Origin: Rhyzopertha dominica | Lineage: Eukaryota > Arthropoda > Insecta > Coleoptera > Bostrichidae | Direction of reading: 5' to 3' | Assembly: GCA_025024175.1 (NCBI GenBank) | Contig: QCXZ01000064.1 | Coordinates: 19,898,286 to 19,962,285, forward strand | Length of the DNA: 64,000 nucleotides | Shown: positions 1-12,208 of the stretch, piece by piece | How positions within the stretch are numbered: position 1 is the stretch's first letter | How the letters are laid out: the number at the start of each line of letters is the position of its first letter | Notes under the pieces: model-generated | Databases searched by the model: none | What the model saw: the letters and a program-made list of their open reading frames with translations, nothing else | What the model was told of the DNA's origin: nothing | Translations under genes and position numbers: made by a program

Positions 1-2305
1 ACAAAAATTGACTTGAAGTGTTGATATGCCAAAATTTACCTGACAAGAAAAGTGAGTTCTACATTTGCGTCCTAAACATATTTCACACACCTTACAACCA
101 CTGTTAAGATTTCGTTTTCCATATTTTTTAATAACGTTTGGGAATATTGGGATACTTCAATGGTATTCCGAGATTCTTTAGACATAAATCAACAAATTCA
201 GATAGTTTGACAGATGCATGTGGCTCCATTTTGATACTTCACCATGTTAACTTTTCTTTCTCTCTCTGAATATGTTTTTGGACAACAATCGTATATTGTT
301 TTCCGCTTGTACTGTAAATTTTATGCGGAGGGGAGGGGTTTTCCCAAAAAACAACCGACAACGTCTTAGATCAGACTCGGTAGATAGTTTTAGATCAACT
401 GGGCCCAAATTATCTACGTCCAAAAATATACCTCTACAGTGTAGCAGCATTTCAAAAGTGATCATCCCCAAGTAGATTTTTTGTTCAGTAACTTAGGTTT
501 ACATTGTACCAACGTGGTACCGTTAATTGTTAAGGTATGAAAGTTCATTTTGTGACACCTGCTGTTTTGCCGTTCTTTTGCTAACAGAAATTTATGTACT
601 CACTTCACTAACTACTATAAAACACGCATAACAAGTTAAGACGTGCGTAACTTTTCACTGATGAAAATTTGTATGTCGCACGATTTTCTCAGAACATTAT
701 AAAATCCTTATGACGAAACTAGACTTTTCTTCAGTTTTTTACATATACTCGCATTTTGTTTCTGCTTCAAACCTTAAAGTAACTATTAACTATACTTACG
801 CGATGTTTGACGTTATGTTTGCTAAACCTGGAACAACACCATAAAATATGTTATATCACGAATCTTGAAGAATACTGAAAAGGCTTAAAAGAAGAATTTC
901 AGAATGAATTCTTTCACAAAACATGTTAGGGATTAATGAAAGAAAACTTTATCTTGTATGAGCATATATAGAAAAATACTCTTGTAATTTATGAAGGTAA
1001 TTAATATTGTATCGAACTTTTGAATATTAGTCAGCTACTCTCTTAACTGAGCTACAAAGACCTATTTAAAAAAAAATGTTGCCTTTTCAATACCGAATTA
1101 TATTTAGTAGAACAATACTTTTTTGCTTTAGTTTTAATCTGGTTGAAAACAGAAAAACGTCTAAACAAATAGCAGTAACCAAAATGTAATCATGCATTAA
1201 AGTTTAAAATGTGTAAGCATAGTATTTAAAAATCCACTGTAAAACGCTATTAACTGCAGCAGTATAGTGGCTCGCTTTGCTATGCTTTGCCGTTAACGCA
1301 TCCTTTTTTGTAGCAAATTGTACAATACCGCCATAGTGGCCCATTTTGGCATAGATTGATAGAGTTAATCAAAAATTCTAAGCAGATCAATAATGCAACA
1401 AAATACCGGGTATTTCAATGTAAAATAACAAAGCTAACGTCTACTTTCTATATAACTGAAATTGAAGAATTTTTTTCTAAATCTTTTAATAATTATTAAC
1501 AATATATTAGTACATACAACAAGAACAGTATATTAAATGGAAAAGGTATTTTAATATCGGAAACAAATACATGATCAAATTGAGGAAATGAAGTTATCAA
1601 TGCTTACATTCTTCAACATTAAAACTGTCTTACCTTTGTAATGCTTAAGAAAAACTAGTTAAACACAAAGACTGCAGATAGCTCATCATTAGTAGCTTAC
1701 ACAATGCATTTCGTTATTTTCTTTATTTTTGGAAATGTTACTAATCCTTTTCAAGCACTAATGTCATTTTAGCTTAGTTTTAATGTTTTTTCTAAACACT
1801 TATAAACAACCACTTGTATAATGAATAAACAATATTCGTGTTTATACATAATTCTCTCTATACCAAATTTAACAATCCATCTCTTAATAATAATTAATAA
1901 TACAAAGCATGCAGAAATTGCTACCGTTGCTAACTACATCCATTGATGAATGAAACAATTACGAGAATCCATTACGCGAGCTGAAATACACTTGCCTTTA
2001 TATGTGTTAATCTCAAGGCACTTTGTCACCTCAGTAACAGTGACAACGTAGCTAGAGGATACAACGTGCTTTGCACTCCATGTAATTATATATAGATCGG
2101 AGGACACTAAGTATTATCTGTTACCTGAAAATTTCTATATAAATAAAATTTTTAAAATGCAAAAATGTTTTCCCCTCTCTGGTTGCTAGTGCTATATATC
2201 CTCCCCTTAGTACAAATATGCAAAGTTTTTGCCTGTAACATTGCTCCTTCACCCGGAGGACGGGGCGCCTGTTGAACTTAACGGAGGACACAGCTTAACA
2301 TGCAT

Positions 2306-2307
<2 letters not shown>
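1..2307. other. AT-rich 3' flanking DNA, no gene seen
   Basis: No reading frame longer than about 75 codons occurs here, and none has a recognisable domain. The base composition is strongly AT-rich with many short A and T runs. It lies 3' of the stop codon of the only supported gene, so it is probably intergenic or distant 3' flank. I see no tRNA-like fold, transposon terminus or long repeat. Confidence 0.5.

Positions 2308-2367
<60 letters not shown>
2308..2367. repeat. (AT)26 dinucleotide microsatellite with a (TG)4 tail
   Basis: An uninterrupted run of alternating A and T covers about 52 bp and passes into TGTGTGTG. Short open frames that translate it as Tyr-Ile repeats are artefacts of the repeat. 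Confidence 0.97.
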
Positions 2368-2990
2368 TAAAAATTTTACAGTTGCAGGTTATGCAAATGA
2401 AACGTGCGACGAAGTAATATAATAAGCAGGCTATTGGGGTATGCCATAATATATTGCAGGTTAAGCCGTCCATCACAGATTCCTTTTATCCACTGCTTAC
2501 ATGTTTTTTTTTTATCTATTGACACTTGTTTTCTTAATGAAATCTATTTTTTTTCGGCATTGGATCATGAGAATTATGTAAATACATAGTACATACCCAT
2601 TTTTCTACTTAAGGTTGTGTATATACGGAGGTCTGTACTTCTACCGCTAAATGGTGTTGCCTATTGATACTCTGCAGTAATGCAGAGAATGTACCTCAAA
2701 AGGAAGGTAATATGTATACACGTTAACATGGATCGGAGTACCATTAAGCAACGATTAATCGCAAAGTACAACAAAACTTACGAGGGGGAAATGCAAAATT
2801 GTATAAACTGTCAAAAGCGCTTAGTTTTTTAGGTGCTTCTTTGGCCTTAACCATAGAATGATGTACCTACCTAGAAGTAGTAAATATTGTATGGGAATGT
2901 TAAGACAAACGACAAGACCTGCTTTAGGAGGGTAAATGGGGTTCTTACCCCAAGGCAAAATACAAAAATAAACTGATTATTGTCTAATGT

Positions 2991-3090
2991 AAGCATCTGA
3001 AGATGCTCACCACAGAGGTGGATGAAACGTCAGCAAGGAAGAAATAGCCCCGATCACCACCAACAAACGCGGAATCAGCTAGCACTACCG
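2991..3090 (+). repeat. Retroelement-like tail with a CUGAAGA...GAAACGUC signature
   Basis: CTGAAGA (2997-3003) is followed by CACC/GGTG arms around ACAGA, then GAAACGTC (3024-3031). A GC-richer block to about 3090 follows. The order CUGANGA - short hairpin - GAAA - CGUC resembles the core of hammerhead ribozymes carried by Penelope-like elements, and similar sequence is common at the ends of insect retroelements. GCATC and GATGC around TGAA also form a simple 5-bp hairpin. The flanks do not form a convincing stem I, so this is probably a degenerate repeat end. Confidence 0.35.
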
Positions 3091-3762
3091 ACAGGATGTT
3101 TTCTGGAAATTATTTGAGACGGTAAAGGTTTCACTTTTACGCAAAACTTTTTATATTATGTAAAAATATTGAAAAAATGCCGATGGCGTAATAGTTAAAC
3201 AAAAACACTACCAAAAAAATTTAATCCCGGAAAAATTCACGATCTAAAAGAGAAGGTTGATGTATTCCAGAATTGTCGATGGAAATCTGTCTAAAATGAT
3301 TTATAGAATTTATTATATATTTTACAAGTTCTAGTAGATGGAAACTAAAGCAGACTATTCGATAAACAACGGAATAGAACAGCACTTTATATATGCAGGG
3401 TTTCCCATGAAAGTACGCCTCTACTATAACCAGAAATACGGGTATTACATTTCTGAAAATACCGCACGTAAGTTTTTTTACTTCCAATTATCCAGGACAA
3501 GTATTACGATTGAACACTGTGTCTTATCACTTTTTTCTAAAATTATTTCTAAACAGAAGGGCTTGCAATTTATGTCTACTATTCAAAAAACGACGGAATG
3601 CTGATAATAATACTATGGTAACAATAGTATTTTATGAGGAAAAATTAAACAGTAAAAGAACAAAAAATCCGTACCTTATAGGCGAACGCTATTTAAAGCC
3701 ACATAATATCTGGATTGTTCCTACTGTGGCCCAATATTATTTTAAACAACTTTTGGCATTAG

Positions 3763-3861
3763 GTATTCCGTAATCAATGGATTGTCAACAACGATCCATT
3801 TCTATGCTCACCTCGTTCCCCAGATTTAGGAGATCTTGATTATTTTCTGCAATCGCATTGG
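3763..3861 (+). pseudogene. Mariner transposase scrap (third catalytic Asp region)
   Basis: Read in one frame, this stretch gives RNQWI, then CSPRSPDLGDLDYFLQ. That matches the block around the last catalytic Asp of mariner transposases (consensus RWIGRxG...PPRSPDLxxxDYFLWG). About 33 residues are readable. Upstream sequence to about 3360 is open in pieces, but I could not place it on the family. No inverted repeats were found. It is a short decayed relic, related to the better preserved copies elsewhere in the window. Confidence 0.6.
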
Positions 3862-5384
3862 TAGTACTATTTTGTTTCTGTAATTTTTGATGTCTAATTT
3901 CTAAAGACTGTTATAATACGTTTTAGGCTTTTCAGTGGCGAGCAGTAACCCCATCACATGTTCCAGACAATGTTACACATTCCAGTTATAAACAAATTGA
4001 GATAATATTCCCTTGAATAATGGAAGCGTGCTTGCGTCGTTGGCATTCCGTATTCGTCATCCATTTTAATGGATATAAATCGGTTTTTCGCAAATAAATA
4101 AAAAAAGGTTTATCAATAAAAAGCTTTCTACATAATTGTCTTTGTTTAAGTGCTCAATAAGATTATAAAAAACTGAGGGCGTTACCATTTGAAAATTTAG
4201 AGTATCAACCGCATTTCGAAGGTAATCTTCAGCTATGTTTCGAAAACACTCTGTAGAAGCTTCAGGGGAACAGTCCTGTGGATGCATTACAAAACATCAA
4301 AAATATACACGTTTAGCAAAAACTAGCTTCTATTCCGTATATTATCTTTTTTTTATACAAAAGAGCAAATATTTCAAAAACCTTTGAGCTTTGTGGAAAC
4401 GTTTTAAAGAATCAGAAAAATAACAAAAGCATTACATTTAAAATAAAAAAGTTGTCGTTCACAGCAAAATAGATCGTAACGAAAAAGCTATATTACTAAA
4501 CTGTTATAATTTTGTTATGGGTATTTCTTAAGTTTATCAGTAGAGGTCCGCTATCATGATACACCTTATACTTAAATGAGCATCTGCGTTTTTCCAGAAA
4601 CAGTATTACTCATAGTAAAATACTATTAAATGTCAGCAATCGTGATTTTTACTTTAAAAATTATTTATATTTGTGCTTGCAAGTAATTAATTCTTTTTCA
4701 TTTTAACCTGTGTTGTAGTTCTGGTAAGATGATAATTATTGGCTGTAAATACTAGGTTGTTACAGTGTAGAAAGACCTCAATGTATTCCCAGAATTAATT
4801 ATGAATATAGAGCAAGGGTTAATGTTTCTTCTACATATTGACATGCGTTTATTTAGTAGTTATAAGAAGAATAAATTGAAATAGCAAGCCATAAATGAAA
4901 GTATATGTGCAAAAAAGAGGGCAACTTGCAGACAATATTTTTAGTTAATTAAGTATATTTATTAATTATTCATTTTTTGAATATTCATTGTAAATTATAA
5001 TAAGTGTGACGAAATTTTAATCCAAGGGGCTGCGAAATAAAAACTTTCCAGCATCTGTACAGTAGGTAAACACGTTAGTTAAATAAGGTGAATTAGATAC
5101 AATAGTCTAAGTGACATTTTATTGTTAATAAGCGAACGTCAATCAAAACTATAGACTAGATGTGGTTAATTTAGCGGCGTTTACAAAATTAATAGAAAAC
5201 ATCTAAACCAACTGGTTGATTCAACATTCTGGGCGGAAAGCGTCACTGTTAGGCCAGCAAAGTGTAGTTTGCATGTAATTATTTCAGGACTTGAAGGTAT
5301 GAAGGTTAGTTTAAAAAAATGAGGTATCTACAGTGTACAGGTTTACATAACAAACAAAACGGTTTCAAGATGTAAAAATGGGTA
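3862..5384. other. AT-rich flank, nothing recognised
   Basis: Only short open frames are present. A 73-codon minus frame at 4066-4287 has no recognisable domain. I see no transposon ends, no tRNA-like structure and no repeat. Confidence 0.45.
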
Positions 5385-5390
5385 TTTATT
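5385..5390 (-). promoter_or_regulatory. Possible poly(A) signal (AATAAA) for the receptor gene
   Basis: AATAAA is read on the minus strand about 780 bases 3' of the stop codon at 6173. It is one of several such hexamers expected in AT-rich DNA, so its use is an inference. It would imply a 3' UTR of roughly 0.8 kb. Confidence 0.25.
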
Positions 5391-6172
5391 AATAAGTAGT
5401 AGTTTGCCAGTAAATTTTATATAAAAACAATAACAAATATATTTGACAAAAGACAAATGATTAAAAACCGCAATAATTGCAATATTTAAAAATTACCTAG
5501 TAACAAAATGTACAATAACTTACACGTTCGAATTGAAATATTACAAAACTGGACTAGTATCAAACAAACACCGAAATTGTGCTATGTGCTGCTTTATATT
5601 CTGCTAAAATCTACTCATCTATGTTTGTTAGGACCCTGTGAAGATAATTTTTAAAATTCGCTCGTTTACAAACTCATTCTTAGTTTAAGGAAAGCTACGG
5701 AATTCTATATTTTGTGACTATAGCATAAAACTGATCTGTATGCTGAATGATTGGGAATAGGGTTATGCCTAAAAACATTTCGTGAACTGCCGAAATCTTC
5801 AGTGTCTGTGAATAAATTATCGAACATAAATTATAGTATATACAAAAATAAATTACTATGAACAAAAATTTACATGATGGAGAACAGTTTCGTATAAATA
5901 GAAAAATTTGTTCACCTAGCAACTTTGGTTGGCCGAAATAATCCCCAAATTATACGAGTAAGTATACATAGTCTACAAGCTATGTAGAGGAAAATGGAAT
6001 GTCCACGGAAAAATTGCATACGAAAACAGCTGCCGTTGCGCTAGATATGTTTCAAAACAATTGCCGCTGATACCAGTTCTTAAATTTGAACCGACCATCA
6101 CTGACTGGTTTTGAGGTAAATCCACCGTTCACTAGATTTAATGCCCGACACTGAGTCTTGCTCCTGAAGTCT

Positions 6173-6862
6173 CTACGTCAACGTCAAATCAGCACTTAAC
6201 TGTGACAGTCTCCTAGGATCTCTCCTTCCCCTATTAGATCCCCTAGTACCGCTAGTGTGATTGCTATAACTGGAATCAGAGCCGAACGCCGAATCCTGCG
6301 AATATGGCTTCGGCATCGGTCTGAACGTCGCTAAATGTCCCAGCACTGGCACCGACTCGTACGGGCTCGGCTGCTGCGACAAGCACTGTATCCTCTGCGC
6401 TATGCTGGGGATCTGCCTCCTCGGAGCCGGTCCGACGCTTCCCACCCTGGGGTACAACTGGAGAAGCGCATCCAGGAGCATGCCCTCGTGAAACTCCTGT
6501 CTCCGTCTCTCCAGACTTCGATGCCTTTTGCTCCCCGGGATCGGTGGAAGGGTGTCCTGCGGCCTTCTAAACCTGGGGACTTCTCTTCGGTACGACGACT
6601 CCGGTCGATAGGGCGGCGGTGGGATGTCCAGCCTTCGCTCGTGCTCTCCTCCCAGGCTCAGCTCGTCTTCGGCGAACTCGTCCTCGCTGTGGGTGTCGGG
6701 TATTAACTCGCTGTCGGCGTCGCTGAGTTCCTCGTACACTGGATTGTAGAGGTCCTGAGAGCTGTAAGGATCTGGGCCCGGAGACGAGCAGAGGAACACT
6801 GGAGGGTGCTGCGACATGGGGTAACCGCTGGGGTAGTGGATGTTGTTCTTCACGTCTATCAT
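6173..6862 (-). CDS. Last coding exon: cytoplasmic tail of an unidentified type I membrane protein
   Basis: The exon starts after a clear acceptor (TTGTTTCAG just above 6862) and runs 229 codons to TAG at 6175-6173. Its base composition is far richer in GC than its surroundings. It joins in phase 0 to the exon at 18623-18800. The protein is low in hydrophobic residues and looks disordered, as expected of a signalling or trafficking tail. Near its start is YNPVY (exon residues 39-43), which contains an NPxY motif. An acidic stretch follows (about residues 44-75), then PPPPY (81-85), a basic Arg-rich block (about 86-125), a short likely helix around HEGMLLDALLQLYP, and a Ser/Arg-rich end finishing in ADLTLT. 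NPxY motifs bind PTB-domain adaptors and drive endocytosis in LDL-receptor-type proteins; PPxY motifs bind WW domains. I do not recognise the family. Candidates are an LDLR-like receptor or an Ig/FN3 adhesion receptor. Confidence 0.88.
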   Translation of the reverse strand: MIDVKNNIHYPSGYPMSQHPPVFLCSSPGPDPYSSQDLYNPVYEELSDADSELIPDTHSEDEFAEDELSLGGEHERRLDIPPPPYRPESSYRREVPRFRRPQDTLPPIPGSKRHRSLERRRQEFHEGMLLDALLQLYPRVGSVGPAPRRQIPSIAQRIQCLSQQPSPYESVPVLGHLATFRPMPKPYSQDSAFGSDSSYSNHTSGTRGSNRGRRDPRRLSQLSADLTLT

Positions 6863-7979
6863 CTGAAACAAGACCAGGAATTAGTTCGTGTAGGAAAAAT
6901 GATATTTATAAAAAAATGCTCATGTAAGTGTGTACAATTTGACAAGCACATAGGGTATGTAATTACGAAACTGTATTTGCAACAAACACGTTATGCTATT
7001 CTAAGATATGAGGTGGAAATGATCCTGTCATTGTATTTGTATATTAGTTTGGACGATACGTATTTCACACTCATTCTTTAGTAATCAGGTCGGCTTTTAT
7101 AAAACCTACATCTACACCCAGTAATGTTTTATTTGAACAATTGTTAGTAATACGCATGTTAGTTTTTTTTCGGCCTTTCAAATAAGGGCGTCGACGCTGC
7201 TTGATCAAACTTAAACAGCTGTATTTCGCCAGACATGTTGAGCGTTGCGACAAAATGGTAAACATAGCGGACCAAGGGAGTCGAATGTTGGGCTGTATAA
7301 AACCCTCCAGAGATCATCAGATCTATGAGTTGCCTCTTCGCCCTGAGACAATTTGGTTTGATTTTTCAGCTCAGGGTGTAACCGTGTAACCTTATCTTAC
7401 ATCTTGTAAGACGTCCATGGAGATCCAGTTAGTTTTACTGTTGAAGAATACAAGAATATATAGGAATATATGTGACCTGAATGCTGATGTTGATGGAAGT
7501 GGTTCACCCAGATCTTGCGGTTTTACACCCTTACACATTTTCGAGAGAAGGGTTCATTCTTCGAGGATACAGCTATTAAAACGAATATGATAAACACAGT
7601 AGTGGGCTGCTGTATTCGAACATGAAGGGCGTCGACGAAGAACCTAAGAACCCAAGATGTGTTAGGCTTTTGTTTCTTGCAAATCGGTGGTTTATGGAAT
7701 ATTAATTTGGGATGTGGACAGCTTAACGCCGAATAAGAAGTTTCGACTTGTTTTCATACAGTTTCCATCTGCAGCTACCTCTCATGATTGAGTATAAGCC
7801 TAACCGACTGGTGGTGCAGAGGACGAGCACAATTAAACGAGGAATAACATAGCGGCGAATCTGGATTTTGTCTTTGTATGCGTGATAGTTGAACAAGTGT
7901 GAGGCGTCGTGGTAAAAGACGCGATCTTCAGTTTGGGTGGAAAGGCATGAAAACGGGGCCGTTGGTGTACTGGTCCTCC

Positions 7980-8150
7980 ACACCAAAGGGGTTTACTGCT
8001 CATAGCATCAGATCACCTTTGGTCCAACGCCATTCTACCCTATTTTAACACCCTCCGCAATCCACTCCTTCACCAAGACGGTGCACGGCCACATGTAGCC
8101 AAAGTTACTTTGAATTACTTGAAACAAAAAAGTCAACCAAGATTTTAAAA
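7980..8150 (+). pseudogene. Tc1-like transposase relic
   Basis: From about 8041 one frame reads NTLRNPLLHQDGARPHVA followed by KVTLNYLKQ before a stop at about 8147. This is the block around the second catalytic Asp of Tc1-family transposases (typically QQDNARPHVA). The preceding bases, from about 7980, read RSPLV and similar Tc1-like words in shifted frames. The region back to about 7500 may be the same element but is too broken to assign. No terminal repeats were found. Confidence 0.6.
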
Positions 8151-8966
8151 TTTTTCACACATTAAACACGCCCGGGACATTATGGCTAGAAGATTATCCT
8201 CCACAAACGATTCAATACCACAGTTTACTCAAATACAACAATTATAGAAGTAGATGAAACTGCTTTAACTGTGGGTATAGGTAAGTAATAGTGAGGATTA
8301 ATTAATATACAGGCACCAATTGTTTACATTTCCTAACTACGATTTCTACTTTCTTGAGTAAAACATTTATTTTGATGATAGTTTAAGTCAAATATGCAAT
8401 CTCCCAGTACATAGCGGAAATGTCCTCGCCATAAACAACCGACGGAATGTGAGTGGAGAGATTTATAGATTACTCTTCGAGCATTGAGGATTTACGATGT
8501 TTGGCAGACAAGATTGGCTACCGTAGAAGGCATTGTTGCAAAAGCATATAAAGACTTAAGCGACGTGGTAGGTGTATAATGAGACCGAATACTTTGCGCA
8601 CTGGATGAAGTTCTTGGCAAGGGAACTAATACCATCGCTTGACAACAATTTCTGTTTTAAAGACTATATGGAGATTTATAATTTGAGATATTCTTCATCA
8701 TTACACTTCGAAGATTAGTTCCAAAAAAATGTATTAGCTGGAACCCTTGTTAAGGGTTGATACATCAGAACAATGCGCAGGCAAAAAGCCTTTGCAGTTC
8801 GCGTAATCAGTAAGTATTTATCTCGCTGCTCCGTGTACATTTACCAGTAAATTGAGAAAAGTTTGAAACTGAAAAAAAGGAGGATACTGCGGTAATTTTC
8901 TTAATGATCACTAATTGTGAAGTGTAAGAACTGGTCCCTAGTCTCTAAAGATAGAATGAGGCACCT

Positions 8967-9509
8967 TTGAATATCAATGGTCGCAATTGCGGAAACTGTT
9001 CATTTGCCATGCACTGGAACCTGTCTTCTTTTCGCATGACATGTCGCCTTTCAGTAATTCCCTGCTTTAAAACAAGCCCTGCTTGCTGCACACACGCATC
9101 AAAGGCATTAATAAAACTTTTACGTCACTCCCTGCGCGTTGTCGGAAATGTTTTACGAGGTACCTCCACGAGCCCATTACAATGTTTGGAAACAAACACC
9201 AGGATAGTAGGACCACATCACCATAAAATTTTTATACCTTGCCTAGCAGCATCTTCCGAAAAGTGTATCATTCATCAAACGGATATAATATCCCGGACCA
9301 CGAAAGGCCCGCCACATAAAAGAAAAACTCGCTTTCATCCGTATAAACAAATGAAATCTGTTCCGCTGTCGTTTACGTTTAATACGGGCGTTTACGACGC
9401 GGACTATGTTTCTTGCAGGGAAAAAGCTGAGGCGGCTCTGGAGAGAGCCATAAACAAACTGGCGGCCTGTCGACGACTCGTGCTCGCAATTAACCGAATA
9501 GAGCCATAA
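8967..9509 (+). other. 180-codon open frame of unknown nature
   Basis: An ATG-started frame of 180 codons runs to TAA and is unusually long for this AT-rich window. It has about nine Cys, many basic residues and no recognisable domain or signal peptide. The opposite strand is also open for about 88 codons (around 8950-9220). That peptide (motifs RREWRKSFINAF and MRKEDRFQCMANEQF) looks at least as protein-like, so the real coding strand, if any, may be minus. A decayed transposon, an intronic regulatory island (the 3' part is GC-rich) or a chance frame are all possible. Confidence 0.2.
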
Positions 9510-12208
9510 GTAAGCTGTTGTTCTACTGCAGAATCCACATTTGGGCGGGATAGGGAGAATGGCCGAATTATTCCGAATTTTATGTCTTCCAGGGACAAAT
9601 ATATTTGTTCAGCAAATGCATAAAATTGCATAACATCGAACAAGTTTATAATAAAATTCACGAAAATAACTGTAATTATAATTTTTGATATGATTTTTAA
9701 TTTGACTCTTTTAAGTCTACATCCCTTTTCACGTTCTTATTTAGTATAAAAAAATATATAAAAAGATTATCAGGAAATACTATATACGAACAGGAAGTTA
9801 TAAACTAATGTGAGATGGTTATATAATGGGCATATTTATAAATGCTATATATAAAATCCGAAAACATTAAAAATTGTATTAAGGTTTCCTCCTTTTGCCG
9901 CTCTCCTTATAGTGCCGCCTCTTCTCTTCATATAAGGTCGCAGGGCCCGTGACTACCAATTTACGTGGCATACACATTTGCAATGAAATTTAACCCTTAA
10001 CAAATCACCATACTACACGAATTGTTCGGACACGCAAAACACCTGACTAACTTAGGAGCTAAGGAGTAATTTATGTCAAACATGTAATGATATGTGACGC
10101 GTAAGTAGCTATTAGCTATGATTAGGGACGAACTATGAAATTAACTTGTAGATATAACAAATGATAAAGCTGACTTCACAACACAATGGCATTGTGGGAC
10201 ATCACTTCTTGCCCTGCCACCATACAAGAAGCAATTCCTTACAGTGATGTTTCCAGTTCCTCTGATTCCGAAACAGATTCAAACCTTTGGGAACTGGATT
10301 TGCTGTGGAACGGTTCTTCGTACAACATAGGAACATATTCATCACTCTCCTGGCAGATCTCCGGTTCGCCATTACCATCGCAGCTCTAGACCCGAAAATC
10401 AAAATAGTTAAAGTGGTACTATAAGCCGTAACACATGAGTTGGTTACAGTGCACTAAAAGCTTTTAACAAAATCCTTTGTAGCATACGTTAATCAATAGC
10501 AGGATACGAGGTTGATTATTGTTTAACTAATAGAACGATATTATGGTACGCTTTTAGCTTTACCGGTTTAAATGCAATTTGAAGCGTTCATTTTGAAGCA
10601 AATGGAAAGTTAAACGAAACCCACTGACATATCGCAAAAGCTCCCTATTTAACATTAACAGATAACTCGTACACAAATATCATTAGTTGTAAAAGTCTCC
10701 ATGTGGGATAATACTATGTACATAGTTCCCTAACGATACTTCATTATATAGAATTAAGACTCAAAACTGCCCAAGCGTCTAGAAATAAGACAACTAGACA
10801 ACTACAGTGCGCTCATAGCCTTTAATCGCGTTAAGTTAGAGGGTTTAGATAAAATATGATTAAGATAGTTGAAAAATCATTTCCTTTTATAGGTGATGTT
10901 TTAGTCAAAATCAAACATGGACAGTCCTACCAATTTCAGAATTTTATATAGCAAGCGGGGTCATATTACACTCTGACTATCTAAACTTTAAACAATTGCG
11001 ATTAAAAAATCGAAATCAAATGCTTTTTAGTCATTTCTATTGTAGCAGGAAGGATACCATCGGTATTATTGCGGGTTCCATGACATTTCCCATCATACTG
11101 AAATATGACAGTTAGATTTCTTTGATAAAAAAATCTGATGTTATGTCAAATAACTCTCATTTTATATGGGCAAAATCAGTTATCACCCATATTCCGGATT
11201 TTATAGGAAGCTTCTTGATTAATGCGTAGAATAAAGTGGTGGGAAGGTATATTGGACGCTCACTGTATAACTAGAACGGAGTAAAATATAGAAATCGACG
11301 AATTACTTCAATTAGTTAAATAGAAGTTATTTGAACATCGTCTAAGGTCGTATATTACATGAAGGGTTCGCTTTAAATAATAGTTATTTACTTTAAGCAT
11401 TATTACACAATGAGCGTGAAGGATTGCAAATGACCAGAGCTTTATTTGTAATTACACAAGTTACTGTAATATGCTCTAATAACCCACGTGTGATGTACAA
11501 AACTTTATCTACATACATCTGCTTAATTTTAAAAAATCTCTAAAAAGATCTGAATCAACAAGTTCAATTCAAAATAACAAGTAAGGAAACCTTCGGAGTG
11601 TTACGGTAACCGCTTTTGGTACAAATGGTGCAATCAAAAACCAAAATAATGAGTGCTGCAAACGTTTTCTCGTCACTTTTACCGGATAAGTGTAAAGATA
11701 GGTGCGAAATTTTTTATTAACCGCACATTGATTGTGCTGTGAGCTACTACCCCTATCAAGCAAAATATTGATATAACTATTTTGAAAAAAAGCAATCAGT
11801 GTGACACACGCCAAGGAAATCTAAATTATTAACAAACAAGGATGTTTCAAAATTTTTGAAAGTTAGCTGGAGATAGGGAATTATTTTTAATAAATATAGA
11901 AACGTTTTGAACGCTTGATGTAACTTCATATGTAAGATTCTAGAGTAGAAGAACTGACTAACCTGCAATTAGAAAAGGTGAAAAAACAGAGACATCTTTT
12001 TCAAATATTTATACCAAGCACGAAGGTCAAAGCACCCCAAGAATTATTTATTACTGTCACTGAAGGAGTGAGCATGGATGAAGTAATTCAACGATGTTTT
12101 GCGATGCGTTCTAATCATGCTGTTGATGGAGTTTTTCGTTGGTGGTAATTGCACAAAGCTTCCTGTTGGTATAAACATATTTAGTGCAATGTCACAGTGC
12201 TTCCAGTA

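Noticed and set aside
2229..2476. Frames on both strands with Tyr-Ile repeats
   Set aside because: They are translations of the (AT)n microsatellite.
6335..6706. 123-codon plus-strand frame
   Set aside because: It is antisense to the supported last exon and owes its length to the GC-rich coding sequence on the other strand.
10186..10402. 67-codon plus frame and overlapping minus frame
   Set aside because: Both are short and acidic or basic by turns, with no splice signals and no known domain.
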